From Thermaurantimonas sp046299575 (lineage in GTDB: Bacteria; Bacteroidota; Bacteroidia; Flavobacteriales; Schleiferiaceae): a DNA stretch of 64,000 nt. The position numbers were made by a program, and so were the translations under genes. The notes below the pieces were generated by a model. That model saw only the letters and a list, made by a program, of their open reading frames with translations. It searched no databases and was not told the origin of the DNA. The stretch lies in the NCBI RefSeq assembly GCF_046299575.1, contig NZ_JBKBHX010000009.1, positions 1 to 64,000 of the forward strand, in the 5' to 3' direction. Each line of letters begins with the position of its first letter. Position 1 is the first letter of the stretch. Shown here one piece after another: positions 23,516 through 32,398 of this stretch.

Positions 23516-25659
23516 TGAGCCTGATTTTTGAAGGTAAAAATATAGAAGGTATTCGAACGGGTAATTTCAACCTGATTATTCGATGTGTCAATATCAGTTG
23601 TTTCAAGTTCAGGGTCCAATTCTACACGTACGGGCTTTTTAGCAAAGGGAAAAACCTTTGTGAATTCTTTTTCATTTTTAAGCCAAATTTCAGCTGGTAA
23701 CCGTAGAACGTGTGTGGCACTATCTTCAAAAGTGAATTTTAATATGACAGGCATTATGAGACCTCCTTTATTCTGTATCGTGAGCTCGAGAAAGTAAGGG
23801 GTCTGCATCAGTTCTCTTTCGTTTTGGCTCAATCTGTTTTTAATTTCATCAGGCAGATTTTCAAAGGTTTCAACTTTCTCATACACATTATCTTTTTTGT
23901 GAACAATTTGAGGTACGAAAAGCCTGGCTGATTTCAAGTATTGGTCGCAAGCGTCAGTGGTATAAAACCATCCTCTCCAAAACCAGGACAGATCCTGGCC
24001 CACGGCATCTTCAATGGTGCGGAAAAAATCTTCGGGAGTCGGGTGTTTAAATTTCCAGCGATTGGCGTAATGGCGAAAAGCATGGTCAAAGAGTTCTCTG
24101 CCTAAGATGGTCTCGCGAAGTATATTCAGGCCTGTGGCAGGTTTTCCGTAGGCATTGTTTCCGAATTGGAGGATTGACTCTGATTGTGTCATGATGGGCA
24201 CTAATGTCGAAGGATCGCTTTTCATGTAATCTACAATGTTGCGGGCAGCACCGCGCCTTGAGGGGTAATTTTCTTTCCATTCTTGTTCTGCAAGATATTG
24301 CAGATAGGTATTAAGTCCTTCGTCCATCCACGTCCATTGGCGCTCGTCGCTGTTTACGATCATCGGGAACCAATTGTGCCCAACTTCATGAATGATCACG
24401 CTGATCATGCCGTATTTGGTGGCTTTGCTATACGTACCGTCAGGTCTCGGGCGTCCACCATTGAAGCAAATCATCGGATATTCCATTCCAATGCGGTCTG
24501 TATGTACCGATATAGCAACAGGATACGGATAGTCGAAGGTGTATTTTGAATAAACTTTGAGCGTATGGGCTACCACCCTGGTAGAATACTCTTCCCACAA
24601 TGGATTGCCTTCTTTTGGATAAAAGGACATGGCCAGCGGAGTATTTGTGCCCAACTTTACAGCCATTGCATCCCAAATGAACTTGCGGCTAGCCGCAAAG
24701 GCAAAATCGCGCACATTCTTAGCTCTGAAGTGCCATGTTTTAGTGTTTGTCGTTCGTGATTTCTCGTTATCTGAAGCTTCCTGTGGTGTTATAACAAATA
24801 CTGGTTTGTCAAAGGTGTGCTTAGCCTCGTTAAGTCGCTTAAGTTGCTCTTTCGAAAGTACTTGAGAAGCATTTTGTAGTTCACCTGTGGCACCTACCAC
24901 AAAGTCTGCCGGAACAGTTATCCGCACATCATAATCTCCAAAGGGAAACGTAAACTCACCTTGACCGAGAAATTGCTGTGTTTGCCAACCGCGGTCGTCG
25001 TTGTACACAGCCATGCGCGGAAAGAATTGTGCAATGGCGTATAAATAATTGTCATCAGCTGGAAAATACTCATAGCCCGATCTTCCTCCATATTTTAACC
25101 GATCGTTTATCGGATAAGACCATTTGATTTTAAAGGTGTATTTCTGACCAGGTTTTAATGGTTTTTTTAAATCAAGGCGCATCATGGTGCCGTTTACGTA
25201 GTATTTTTCATTGCTGCCCGATTTGTCTACCACTGCTGATAGGGTGAAACCACCCTTAAAATCAGGAAAATAATACGCCATCTCTTCTACACTGATGGTG
25301 TCTTTCATGCGCATCTTCGAGATAAGGCGAGCTGTACTGTTTTCGCGGCTTATGTTTTGATCGAGCTGAATCCACAAGTGTGTTAGAACATCAGGTGAAA
25401 GGTTGAGATAGGTGATTTCTTCTTCGCCTGATATAGATTGTGTTTTGTCATCTAAAACGATGGAAATTTTGTAATCAACCCGCTGCTGAAAATACTTAAA
25501 TCCAGGAGCACCTGAAGCAGTTCGATATGCATTGGGCGTATTCCACTCTTCAATGCGACGAAATTTCGATGTGTTTACCCGCTCTTGCGCATTGGTATAA
25601 TTAGCCGATAAAAAACTGATTATCAACCATAAAATAATCAATTGCTTTTTTTTCTTCAT
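23512..25659 (-). CDS. Secreted M1-family metallopeptidase
   Basis: I choose the start MKKKKQLIILWLIISFLSANYTNAQ (25659), which gives a clean signal peptide; the longer frame adds 36 residues of no family character. The mature protein has the M1 N-terminal beta domain, the substrate motif GMEYPM (in place of GAMEN), and the zinc site HEVGHNWF with the second Glu in WTWMDEGLNTY. The protein is 715 aa long. Its start lies 59 nt inside the 3' end of rsmD, read in another frame. It is predicted to be a periplasmic or outer-membrane aminopeptidase. Confidence 0.93.
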   Translation of the reverse strand: MKKKKQLIILWLIISFLSANYTNAQERVNTSKFRRIEEWNTPNAYRTASGAPGFKYFQQRVDYKISIVLDDKTQSISGEEEITYLNLSPDVLTHLWIQLDQNISRENSTARLISKMRMKDTISVEEMAYYFPDFKGGFTLSAVVDKSGSNEKYYVNGTMMRLDLKKPLKPGQKYTFKIKWSYPINDRLKYGGRSGYEYFPADDNYLYAIAQFFPRMAVYNDDRGWQTQQFLGQGEFTFPFGDYDVRITVPADFVVGATGELQNASQVLSKEQLKRLNEAKHTFDKPVFVITPQEASDNEKSRTTNTKTWHFRAKNVRDFAFAASRKFIWDAMAVKLGTNTPLAMSFYPKEGNPLWEEYSTRVVAHTLKVYSKYTFDYPYPVAISVHTDRIGMEYPMICFNGGRPRPDGTYSKATKYGMISVIIHEVGHNWFPMIVNSDERQWTWMDEGLNTYLQYLAEQEWKENYPSRRGAARNIVDYMKSDPSTLVPIMTQSESILQFGNNAYGKPATGLNILRETILGRELFDHAFRHYANRWKFKHPTPEDFFRTIEDAVGQDLSWFWRGWFYTTDACDQYLKSARLFVPQIVHKKDNVYEKVETFENLPDEIKNRLSQNERELMQTPYFLELTIQNKGGLIMPVILKFTFEDSATHVLRLPAEIWLKNEKEFTKVFPFAKKPVRVELDPELETTDIDTSNNQVEITRSNTFYIFTFKNQAQ

Positions 25660-26206
25660 CGTCTTCTTCTTCGTCAGGTTTAAAGAATGAGAAATGAACG
25701 CTTCCATACTTGCGATGGTCGTAAAAATAGGGTGAATTCGTAAAGTCTTTGCGCTCAGAATGCTCAATTATCAACAAGCCATCGTTTGTCAAAAGGTTTC
25801 GATTAAAAACTTTTTCAATTATTTCTTCATATGGCTCAAACTCATAGGGAGGATCGGCAAAAATCAAATTATATTTATGATAAGCCTTCGACAAAAATTC
25901 TAATGCATTTTGATGAACAATTTTAACGTTTCTTAATCCCAGTTTTTGAGTCGTTTCATAAATAAATTTTGTACAAAGTCCGTTTATATCCACCGATGTA
26001 ATATCTTCACACCCTCTGGATGCCAATTCATACGTAATGTTTCCCGTTCCTGCAAATAAATCAAGAGCTTTAATGTCTTCAAAATAAAAGTGATTAGCCA
26101 GTATATTAAATAGCGATTCCTTTGCCATATCTGTAGTAGGCCTTACCGGCAAATGGGCAGGCGCAATGATGCGCTTCGACTTAAATTTCCCGCTAATGAT
26201 TCGCAT
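25601..26206 (-). CDS. rsmD: 16S rRNA (guanine966-N2)-methyltransferase RsmD
   Basis: A 201-aa Rossmann methyltransferase. The family N-terminus MRIISGKFKSKRI marks the start (26206); 15 extra upstream residues are not family-like. The SAM motif is LDLFAGTGNITYELASRG, and the catalytic motif is FADPPYEF (NPPY-type with Asp). Typical RsmD ends after the core, but here an acidic tail (KPDEEEDDEEKK) extends it, and the tail overlaps the next gene's signal-peptide region by 59 nt. Pairing with DUF3822 upstream is the usual Bacteroidota order. Confidence 0.93.
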   Translation of the reverse strand: MRIISGKFKSKRIIAPAHLPVRPTTDMAKESLFNILANHFYFEDIKALDLFAGTGNITYELASRGCEDITSVDINGLCTKFIYETTQKLGLRNVKIVHQNALEFLSKAYHKYNLIFADPPYEFEPYEEIIEKVFNRNLLTNDGLLIIEHSERKDFTNSPYFYDHRKYGSVHFSFFKPDEEEDDEEKKAIDYFMVDNQFFIG

Positions 26207-26207
26207 A

Positions 26208-27068
26208 TCAAAGAATTTCACAAATTTGCGTAAAGGCAATATGATGTACACTTTTATCGCCTGCCAAGGGATGGAAATCTACTCCTTTTGGCAATGCTGT
26301 AAACTCACAGTTTTTGATGAATTTCGACAGTATTTTGTGTTTAGGATCCCCTTCAGAAACTAAACCGCTTAAATACACAGGAATTTTTTCTGGATTCAAT
26401 CCAAATTGTTCCACACAAAATAGGACATGATAGGCTACATCTTCAGGAGTTTCTGTTTTGAAAAAATTGTTAAGCATCAATTTTCCCTTATTGCCAATCA
26501 GTATAAAAAATCCATCTTTTAGCAGATCTACATATACCCCAAGCCCCGTAATCTCTTGCATTCTCAAAAGTTTATCTGCTACCGTTACGTTTGCAAGCTT
26601 AAATCTTGACGGGCTGTATTTAGTAATAAATTCATTCAACTGATTATCGATACCAAAAACAAAATATGCCTTTACTACATCTGAATAAACAGCGGCAATT
26701 AGTTCATTTTCTTTTAGATCGCATGTATAATTCAGGTAATAATAGTTCAGTTTAGCATCGTAAATATTTTCTGGAACGATTGTGAATTGCTCTGCATAAA
26801 ACGACCATTTTATTGCTTCTGCAAAAAGCAAATATGGTTGTTCATTTAAAATGGCTTTTTCAAGCAATTTTATCTTCAAAGGGGTATTATCTACAGCATA
26901 ATTTTTATAATAAAGAATTCGTCGTTGCGAATGCGATACCATTAAAAAAGAAATGCCATCAGGTTTTATTCTGATGGACATTTGCAAAGCCGGATGCGTT
27001 GAAAAAAGCTCCTGAACTTTTAAAGAATCTGTTTCTTGAAGAATCTGTAAACCTGATGCTATTTCCAA
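26208..27068 (-). CDS. DUF3822 family protein
   Basis: A 286-aa soluble protein without signal peptide, recognised by its neighbourhood (directly before rsmD, 1 nt apart) and by an ASKHA-like pattern of alternating strands (LIAAVYSDVVKAYFVFGI; FFILIGNKGKLMLNNFF). The family is confined to Bacteroidota, and its function is unknown. A regulatory or assembly role near ribosome maturation would be inference. Confidence 0.75.
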   Translation of the reverse strand: MEIASGLQILQETDSLKVQELFSTHPALQMSIRIKPDGISFLMVSHSQRRILYYKNYAVDNTPLKIKLLEKAILNEQPYLLFAEAIKWSFYAEQFTIVPENIYDAKLNYYYLNYTCDLKENELIAAVYSDVVKAYFVFGIDNQLNEFITKYSPSRFKLANVTVADKLLRMQEITGLGVYVDLLKDGFFILIGNKGKLMLNNFFKTETPEDVAYHVLFCVEQFGLNPEKIPVYLSGLVSEGDPKHKILSKFIKNCEFTALPKGVDFHPLAGDKSVHHIAFTQICEIL

Positions 27069-27099
27069 CGATAATTCGACAAATTTTAATAAACCAATT

Positions 27100-27711
27100 T
27101 TACCAATTGCCGCTGACTATTGGTTCGGTAAGACTACCGAGTATTAGGGCTTTTTCTCTGGAGATAAACTGACCATATTCTCCTTTCAAATCCTCGAAAA
27201 TTACAGTGTCGGCAGCTGATATTTCGAAAGTAGGAAGTACAATTCCATTTCTTTCGACAGAAGAGGCTGCGATTTTGAATTCTTTTTTATCGGTAAATGG
27301 AATATAGCGTATCTCATTAATATCCTGAATTCCTTTTCCATCTAATAAAGCTTCTCGTACGCTGCGGTATCCTAAAATGCGAATTACTACTGTATCGACT
27401 ACTATATCGGTTTGATATGTTTTATCATATCTCATGAAGGAAGAATCCTTGCGCTCTTCGATGGCGATTTTGCCAGTATCAGCAAATGCGATAAGGGCAT
27501 CGAAATCGTTTGCATACGATCCGTTTACTTTTCTGTATTCGATTTGCAAATCGCGCAACAAATTAAGTCTATCAATTATTTTTTCGTATCTCTTTTTTCT
27601 AATTTCATTGAATTCGATGGGCTTGCGAATTGAAGCGTAAATCATGTAGGCAAAAAATACAGATCCTATGACAAGAAGAAGGTTTACTGTGAATTTTACT
27701 TTTGGATTCAT
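27100..27711 (-). CDS. Single-pass membrane protein of unknown function
   Basis: I place the start at MNPKVKFTVNLLLVIGSVFFAYMIYASIRKP (27711), which gives a 203-aa protein with one N-terminal transmembrane helix (residues ~7-24) and a coiled segment (EFNEIRKKRYEKIIDRLNLL). An extracytoplasmic domain follows. A 46-residue upstream extension is possible but lacks family character. It lies 31 nt before DUF3822 on the same strand. I do not recognise the family, though the order is common in Bacteroidota. Confidence 0.65.
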   Translation of the reverse strand: MNPKVKFTVNLLLVIGSVFFAYMIYASIRKPIEFNEIRKKRYEKIIDRLNLLRDLQIEYRKVNGSYANDFDALIAFADTGKIAIEERKDSSFMRYDKTYQTDIVVDTVVIRILGYRSVREALLDGKGIQDINEIRYIPFTDKKEFKIAASSVERNGIVLPTFEISAADTVIFEDLKGEYGQFISREKALILGSLTEPIVSGNW

Positions 27712-27792
27712 AACAGCTTTTTGAAAAACTTTGCACAAAGCTACACCAAAATTCAAAAAATCAAATTTTAGCCCGGGAGGCTCTGTTAAACT

Positions 27793-29190
27793 ATGATTAA
27801 TATTGATAATATCTTTAAAGCGCTCAACAATGAACCTACACTTGACCAAAAAGTTGCAGCTAAAAAACTTATTGATTTTCTTTCAGATTCAAATGCGCAA
27901 ATCTTCATTTTGAGAGGCTCAGCCGGTACAGGTAAGACCTCTCTCATCACTGCCTTAGTTAAGAGCCTTCCGAAGCGGATTCGTTTTTTTTTGTTGGCAC
28001 CCACAGGAAGAGCTGCTAAAGTAATGAGTCAATATGCCTCATTGTCAGCTTCAACCATTCATAGGCACATTTATTACACTTCATCGAAGTCAGGGAAGTT
28101 TATCTTCAGGTTGAAAATCAATCAAAACAACGATACATTGTATTTTATTGACGAAGCCTCCATGCTCGGATTACAGACTGAAGATTCGGAAACAAGCCTG
28201 CTTGAAGATCTCATCGAATACGTGTTCACCGGCCAGCGCAATAAATTGATCTTAATCGGCGACCATGCGCAGCTACCACCAGTTAAACAATCAGAAAGCC
28301 CGGCTCTGAATGAAGAATTGCTGAAAAACTACTTCTTTGTAAATACCATTTCTGCCCAACTCAATGAAGTAGTGCGTCAGAAAGACAGGTCAAAGATTCT
28401 GCTTAATGCAACAAGGTTAAGAGATTCAATGAATTCCGAAAACCTTTTTTTACCTCCATTCTATCGCGGTTCAGATTTCAGAGATTTAAAAGACAAGGCA
28501 GAGATTTTTGAGTATTTGTCAGATGCCTTTAGCGCAAAAAACCTGGATAACAGCGTAATACTCGTGCGCTCAAACAAGCGAGCGAATATGTACAATGCAC
28601 AGATAAGACAGAGAATACTATTCAAGGAGTCAGAATTAGATGCCGGAGATCGGCTTATGGTAGTGAAAAACAACTATTACTGGTTAGAAGAAACTTCACC
28701 TGCCGGCTTTTTAGCCAATGGAGATATTCTTGAGGTTTTAAGAGTATATAAAATTGAAGAAAAATACGGGTTTCGGTTTGCAAAAGTGCGTGCCCGTATG
28801 CCAGATATCGATGACCAACCGCCTTTCGATGCCATTTTGCTTTTAAATACCTTATACAGCGAGTCCGCCTCTATGGGTTATGAAGAATATGCACTTTTAC
28901 TAAAAAATATTTCAGAGGAAAAATATGCAGATTCAGCTCGTAAATATTACAAAAAAATTGTAACAGATAATGAATATGCCAACGCAATTCAAGTGAAATT
29001 TTCGTACGCAATTACAGTACATAAAGCTCAGGGTGGCCAATGGGATACGGTATTTGTCGAAAAGCCATTTTTGCCTTCAGAACAACCCGTTGAACTGGAG
29101 TATTTGCGCTGGCTCTATACTGCATTGACTCGTGGTAGGAGAAGTGTTTTTTTACTCGGATTTCCGGAAAATTACTTTTATGACTATTAA
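27793..29190 (+). CDS. RecD/Dda-like superfamily 1 DNA helicase
   Basis: A 465-aa SF1B-type helicase. Walker A is GSAGTGKTSLI (~residues 42-52), motif II is YFIDEASML, motif III is LIGDHAQLPPV, and the C-terminal UvrD-C2 motifs are VTVHKAQGGQWDTVFVE and YTALTRGRRSV. It is shorter than RecD2 and lacks the N-terminal HhH region, resembling phage Dda. It is divergent from the membrane-protein gene to its left and converges on the nucleotidyltransferase gene with a 4-nt overlap. Confidence 0.9.
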   Translation: MINIDNIFKALNNEPTLDQKVAAKKLIDFLSDSNAQIFILRGSAGTGKTSLITALVKSLPKRIRFFLLAPTGRAAKVMSQYASLSASTIHRHIYYTSSKSGKFIFRLKINQNNDTLYFIDEASMLGLQTEDSETSLLEDLIEYVFTGQRNKLILIGDHAQLPPVKQSESPALNEELLKNYFFVNTISAQLNEVVRQKDRSKILLNATRLRDSMNSENLFLPPFYRGSDFRDLKDKAEIFEYLSDAFSAKNLDNSVILVRSNKRANMYNAQIRQRILFKESELDAGDRLMVVKNNYYWLEETSPAGFLANGDILEVLRVYKIEEKYGFRFAKVRARMPDIDDQPPFDAILLLNTLYSESASMGYEEYALLLKNISEEKYADSARKYYKKIVTDNEYANAIQVKFSYAITVHKAQGGQWDTVFVEKPFLPSEQPVELEYLRWLYTALTRGRRSVFLLGFPENYFYDY

Positions 29191-29594
29191 CTCTTTTGGT
29201 ACAACAAAATTCTTGTAGTATCTCCTTTTTTGATCAAGTCTTCTGTTAAATATTTTACATCATATAGATCGATATCTTGGTTTAAAATTTCCATAAGACT
29301 TATTTTAAATGAAACGAATTTTTCATTGCGCTCTGAATGTTCATCCGTCAAAAAGTCAATTATAAAATCCAAGTCATCGCCTTCTTTAAACTGTCCCCTT
29401 GCAGCTGATCCTATTAAATAAAGCTCTTTCACATTGTGAAAAGCACAGAGATGCTGTATCTCCGGGTACTTGAATACGAAATTTTCAAGTGGCTCACATC
29501 GGTAGTACAGCTTTTCTAACGATTGAGGAATGGGGTAGGAAATGCCGAGTATCATTTCTTTCAATTTTTTGTAAAATTCTCTGATATGATGCAC
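29187..29594 (-). CDS. Minimal nucleotidyltransferase-domain protein
   Basis: A 135-aa protein with the pol-beta-type nucleotidyltransferase signature GSAARGQFKEGDDLDFII (GS...R and DxD). Such small proteins may be MNT-like antitoxins or AMP transferases. No HEPN toxin partner is adjacent, and the neighbours are a helicase and a glycosyltransferase, so a toxin-antitoxin role is not supported. Confidence 0.75.
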   Translation of the reverse strand: MHHIREFYKKLKEMILGISYPIPQSLEKLYYRCEPLENFVFKYPEIQHLCAFHNVKELYLIGSAARGQFKEGDDLDFIIDFLTDEHSERNEKFVSFKISLMEILNQDIDLYDVKYLTEDLIKKGDTTRILLYQKS

Positions 29595-29761
29595 TTAAAA
29601 AATGATAAAAATCAATTAAGATTTAAATAATTCATTGCGAAATGACCGAAAAGTTTTTATAAGAAATTATCAGTTGTTTTTTGAAGTAAAAAAAACATTT
29701 AAATCATAAAGCGCATTTGCAAATAATAAATATGTTTGTGAAGGAATAATTCATTTTAACA

Positions 29762-30988
29762 ATGTTGCTCCATCTACCTTCACAAAATTTTGTCATTTTC
29801 GGCCAGCAGCCCTGGGATACACCTATTGGCAGTAATTGTAAAAACATTGCTCTCGAATTGAGTAAAAACTTCAATGTTTTGTACGTAAATATTCCTTTAG
29901 ACAGATTTACAATACTGAGAAATTCGCCAAACGACCGTAAGCACATCGAGTATCGCAAAAGCATACTGAAAAGAAGGATCAAACCATTTGAAAATATCAA
30001 TGATCGGCTTATCACATTTACACCACGGGTCGTACTTGAAAGCATCAACTGGCTGCCTGATGGACCACTGTTTGACTTCTTTAATAAAATAAACAACCGC
30101 AGACAGGCGAAAGAAGTAAAATTTGCTCTGAAACACGTTGGATTCAAAGATTTTATTCTCTTTAACGACAGCGATATGTTTCGCAGTTTTTACATGAAAG
30201 AACTTCTGAATCCCGTCTTTAGCATTTATTACTCGCGCGACAATCTGATTTCAACCGATTACTTCAAAAAGCACGGCACGCGCATAGAGCCACTTCTTAT
30301 TGCAAAAAGCGATATGGCTGCTGCTAACAGCATTTATCTGAAAAATTACTGCGCCAGGTATAATCCTAATAGCTATTACATCGGTCAAGGGTGTGAACTC
30401 GACCTCTTTGACCCGGAGAAATCATACGATAAACCCGCCGAAATGCAGCACATTCAAGGTCCGATCATCGGCTATATCGGTGCACTGCTCAAGCTGAGAC
30501 TCGACCTTGCTCTGCTGGAAAAAATCGCCAAAGCTCGACCTGATTGGCAATTTGTATTTGTGGGTCCTGAAGATGAGCACTTTAAAGCTTCTCCCCTGCA
30601 TCAAATGGCTAATGTTCACTTCCTCGGACCTCGAAAACCCGAAGAACTGCCCAGATATTTGTACTTCTTCGATGTGGCCATCAATCCACAAGAAATTAAT
30701 CCGATGACTATCGGTAATTATCCACGCAAAATCGACGAATACCTCGCGATGGGTAAACCGACTGTAGCTACGCGCACTGAAGCAATGGAAGCTTTCGAAG
30801 GCTATGTACATTTAGCTACTACTGCCGACGATTATTTGACGCTTATCGAAAAGGCCCTATCGGAAAAACATGATAATCAGTTAAAAGCACGAAGAATCGC
30901 CTTTGCGCGCAGCCACAGCTGGGAAAATTCTGTAAACGATATGCTGCGTGGAATAGAAGAAACTTTAAAAAAGAAAAATTTAAATTAA
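29762..30988 (+). CDS. GT-B family glycosyltransferase (GT1/GT4-like)
   Basis: A 408-aa protein. The N-terminal acceptor domain is FVIFGQQPWDTPIGSNCKNIALELSK. The C-terminal nucleotide-sugar domain has GPIIGYIGALLKLRLDLALLEKIA, FVGPEDEHF and the family EX7E-like stretch NPMTIGNYPRKIDEYLAMGKPTVATRTEAME. It is probably a cytoplasmic enzyme for cell-surface polysaccharide or glycolipid synthesis. It is a single + gene, and its stop overlaps the pnuC stop by 4 nt (convergent). Confidence 0.88.
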   Translation: MLLHLPSQNFVIFGQQPWDTPIGSNCKNIALELSKNFNVLYVNIPLDRFTILRNSPNDRKHIEYRKSILKRRIKPFENINDRLITFTPRVVLESINWLPDGPLFDFFNKINNRRQAKEVKFALKHVGFKDFILFNDSDMFRSFYMKELLNPVFSIYYSRDNLISTDYFKKHGTRIEPLLIAKSDMAAANSIYLKNYCARYNPNSYYIGQGCELDLFDPEKSYDKPAEMQHIQGPIIGYIGALLKLRLDLALLEKIAKARPDWQFVFVGPEDEHFKASPLHQMANVHFLGPRKPEELPRYLYFFDVAINPQEINPMTIGNYPRKIDEYLAMGKPTVATRTEAMEAFEGYVHLATTADDYLTLIEKALSEKHDNQLKARRIAFARSHSWENSVNDMLRGIEETLKKKNLN

Positions 30989-31560
30989 TACTGCGTCCAG
31001 AGCAGCCAGCCTCTGATGGCGAGCAGGGTGTAAAAGAAGAAGAGTAAGGAAGATAAATATAACCTTCTGCTGAGGTACAAGACTACCGAAGCAGCATCTA
31101 TTACAATCCAATACAGCCAGTTTTCCGGATAAAAATTTACCATCAACCAAGTAGCCCAGAAGCTAAATAGCGTAGTAAAAGAATCGAGATATGTGACTGC
31201 TGCCCCTTTTATCTTCTGAAGCAAGTGGCCTGAAATTAAAGTAAGTATTCCCAAGATAGCTATAGCTGATGCATGTGTAGCAGCTGTAAGTGATGAGTGT
31301 ACCCCCTCCTCTACCCAACTACCTCGATTAAAGAGTCCATAAATAGCAGTGAGTAAATAAAAGAAGTGAAGCACTGCCTCGGCTACTAAACCCATTGAAA
31401 AAGTTATAAATACATAAATCATTGACCCCACAATGGCAAACCACCAGCAGGCCATGTTGCCATCAGCCAATAGCCATGTGTACAACAAGCTACAGCATAC
31501 TGCCACAGCTTCCAATAGTTTTATTTTCAAACCAGAGATACTTTGAAAATCAGGGAACAT
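30985..31560 (-). CDS. pnuC: PnuC-type nicotinamide riboside/NMN transporter
   Basis: A 191-aa inner-membrane protein with about seven hydrophobic helices. Family features include LEAVAVCCSLLYTWLLADGN at the N-terminus and the NWLYWIVIDAASVVLYLSRRLYLSSLLFFFYTLLAIRGWLLW end, matching the PnuC signature (W..D and Y..L..G...W). It takes up an NAD precursor. Its 5' end overlaps the upstream LexA-like repressor gene by 11 nt, so it is transcribed from the repressor's autoregulated promoter. Confidence 0.9.
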   Translation of the reverse strand: MFPDFQSISGLKIKLLEAVAVCCSLLYTWLLADGNMACWWFAIVGSMIYVFITFSMGLVAEAVLHFFYLLTAIYGLFNRGSWVEEGVHSSLTAATHASAIAILGILTLISGHLLQKIKGAAVTYLDSFTTLFSFWATWLMVNFYPENWLYWIVIDAASVVLYLSRRLYLSSLLFFFYTLLAIRGWLLWTQY

Positions 31561-32356
31561 TTAAATGTCGCTTGATGCTCGACAAGTCTTCTTGTATCGT
31601 TCTGAGCGATTTAGAAATAGCCTCTTTGGAGGGCTCAGTGGTAGCTAATTCAGAACTGATGAAATATCGAAACTTCCAGATTTCTAGAACTTCATCAGCA
31701 GGTATCGTATATGGACTGTAGGCTACATTGGTAGAAATTAAAAGGAAAGTGCCCGATTCATTCAGAAGGTTTTTCACAATTTTAAAAACAATTCCCTCAT
31801 TTCTCGTAACGAGTAGGTAAGGGATGTTTGATTTCATACTTAGCCAATCATCGACATATTCGCCTATTACAATATCTCCGTTGCCCACCGGTGGCATACT
31901 GTCGCCCGAAATAGTAAAAGCCCTAAATTTTCGGTTTTTTGACAAAAAGGGAAGCTGGATAACGGGCAGTTCTTTTATAAACTCAGGGTCAGAATATCCT
32001 GTGGTGTAGCCGGCTTTTGCTTTTTCAGGGACTAACTCTGTAAGTGTATCGCTGTTTGCATCTACGGTGGTAGTTAAGATGCGGAGCCTACGACCTAGTA
32101 CATCTAGGTCGATTCCGCGATCGATTTCGCTGAGTTCTGATTCGCGTAGTTTCGACAAGTCTTGCCGCACCAATCGGTCAATGCTGACTTTAAAAAATTC
32201 AGCCAATCGTACTAAAACCGGCAGAGGTGGATCTGCTAGTCTATTTTCATAGGAATTAATTGCTGACCGGGTGATTCCTACGGCTGAGGCCAATTCTTCT
32301 TGCGATAGTCGTCTGCGCTTGCGCAAGAGGCGAATATTTTCAGCAAGAATCTCCAT
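31550..32356 (-). CDS. LexA/CI-like XRE repressor with S24 peptidase domain
   Basis: A 268-aa protein. The N-terminal XRE helix-turn-helix spans residues ~7-62 (LSQEELASAVGITRSAINSYENRLADPP). The C-terminal S24 domain has catalytic Ser153 (TISGDSMPP) and a candidate catalytic Lys192 (VFKIV). A candidate self-cleavage dipeptide Ala115-Gly116 (KAKAGYTTG) sits just before the peptidase domain, as in LexA and CI. DNA damage or another signal would thus relieve repression. An inverted repeat over its own -7 element (32366-32388) points to autorepression. It is co-transcribed with pnuC. Confidence 0.88.
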   Translation of the reverse strand: MEILAENIRLLRKRRRLSQEELASAVGITRSAINSYENRLADPPLPVLVRLAEFFKVSIDRLVRQDLSKLRESELSEIDRGIDLDVLGRRLRILTTTVDANSDTLTELVPEKAKAGYTTGYSDPEFIKELPVIQLPFLSKNRKFRAFTISGDSMPPVGNGDIVIGEYVDDWLSMKSNIPYLLVTRNEGIVFKIVKNLLNESGTFLLISTNVAYSPYTIPADEVLEIWKFRYFISSELATTEPSKEAISKSLRTIQEDLSSIKRHLNVP

Positions 32357-32365
32357 TTGGATTTT

Positions 32366-32388
32366 TTATGACAAAAATACTGTCATAA
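32366..32388 (-). promoter_or_regulatory. Operator palindrome overlapping the promoter of the LexA-like gene
   Basis: A perfect inverted repeat, TTATGACA-N7-TGTCATAA, lies 10 nt upstream of the repressor ATG. On the minus strand its centre contains TATTTTTG (32379-32372), an exact TAnnTTTG -7 element. A bound dimer would cover the promoter, so autorepression is the natural reading. Confidence 0.75.
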
Positions 32389-32398
32389 ATTTGATAAT

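Noticed and set aside
29187..29594. Nucleotidyltransferase gene as half of an MNT/HEPN toxin-antitoxin pair
   Set aside because: No HEPN-domain partner lies next to it on either side.
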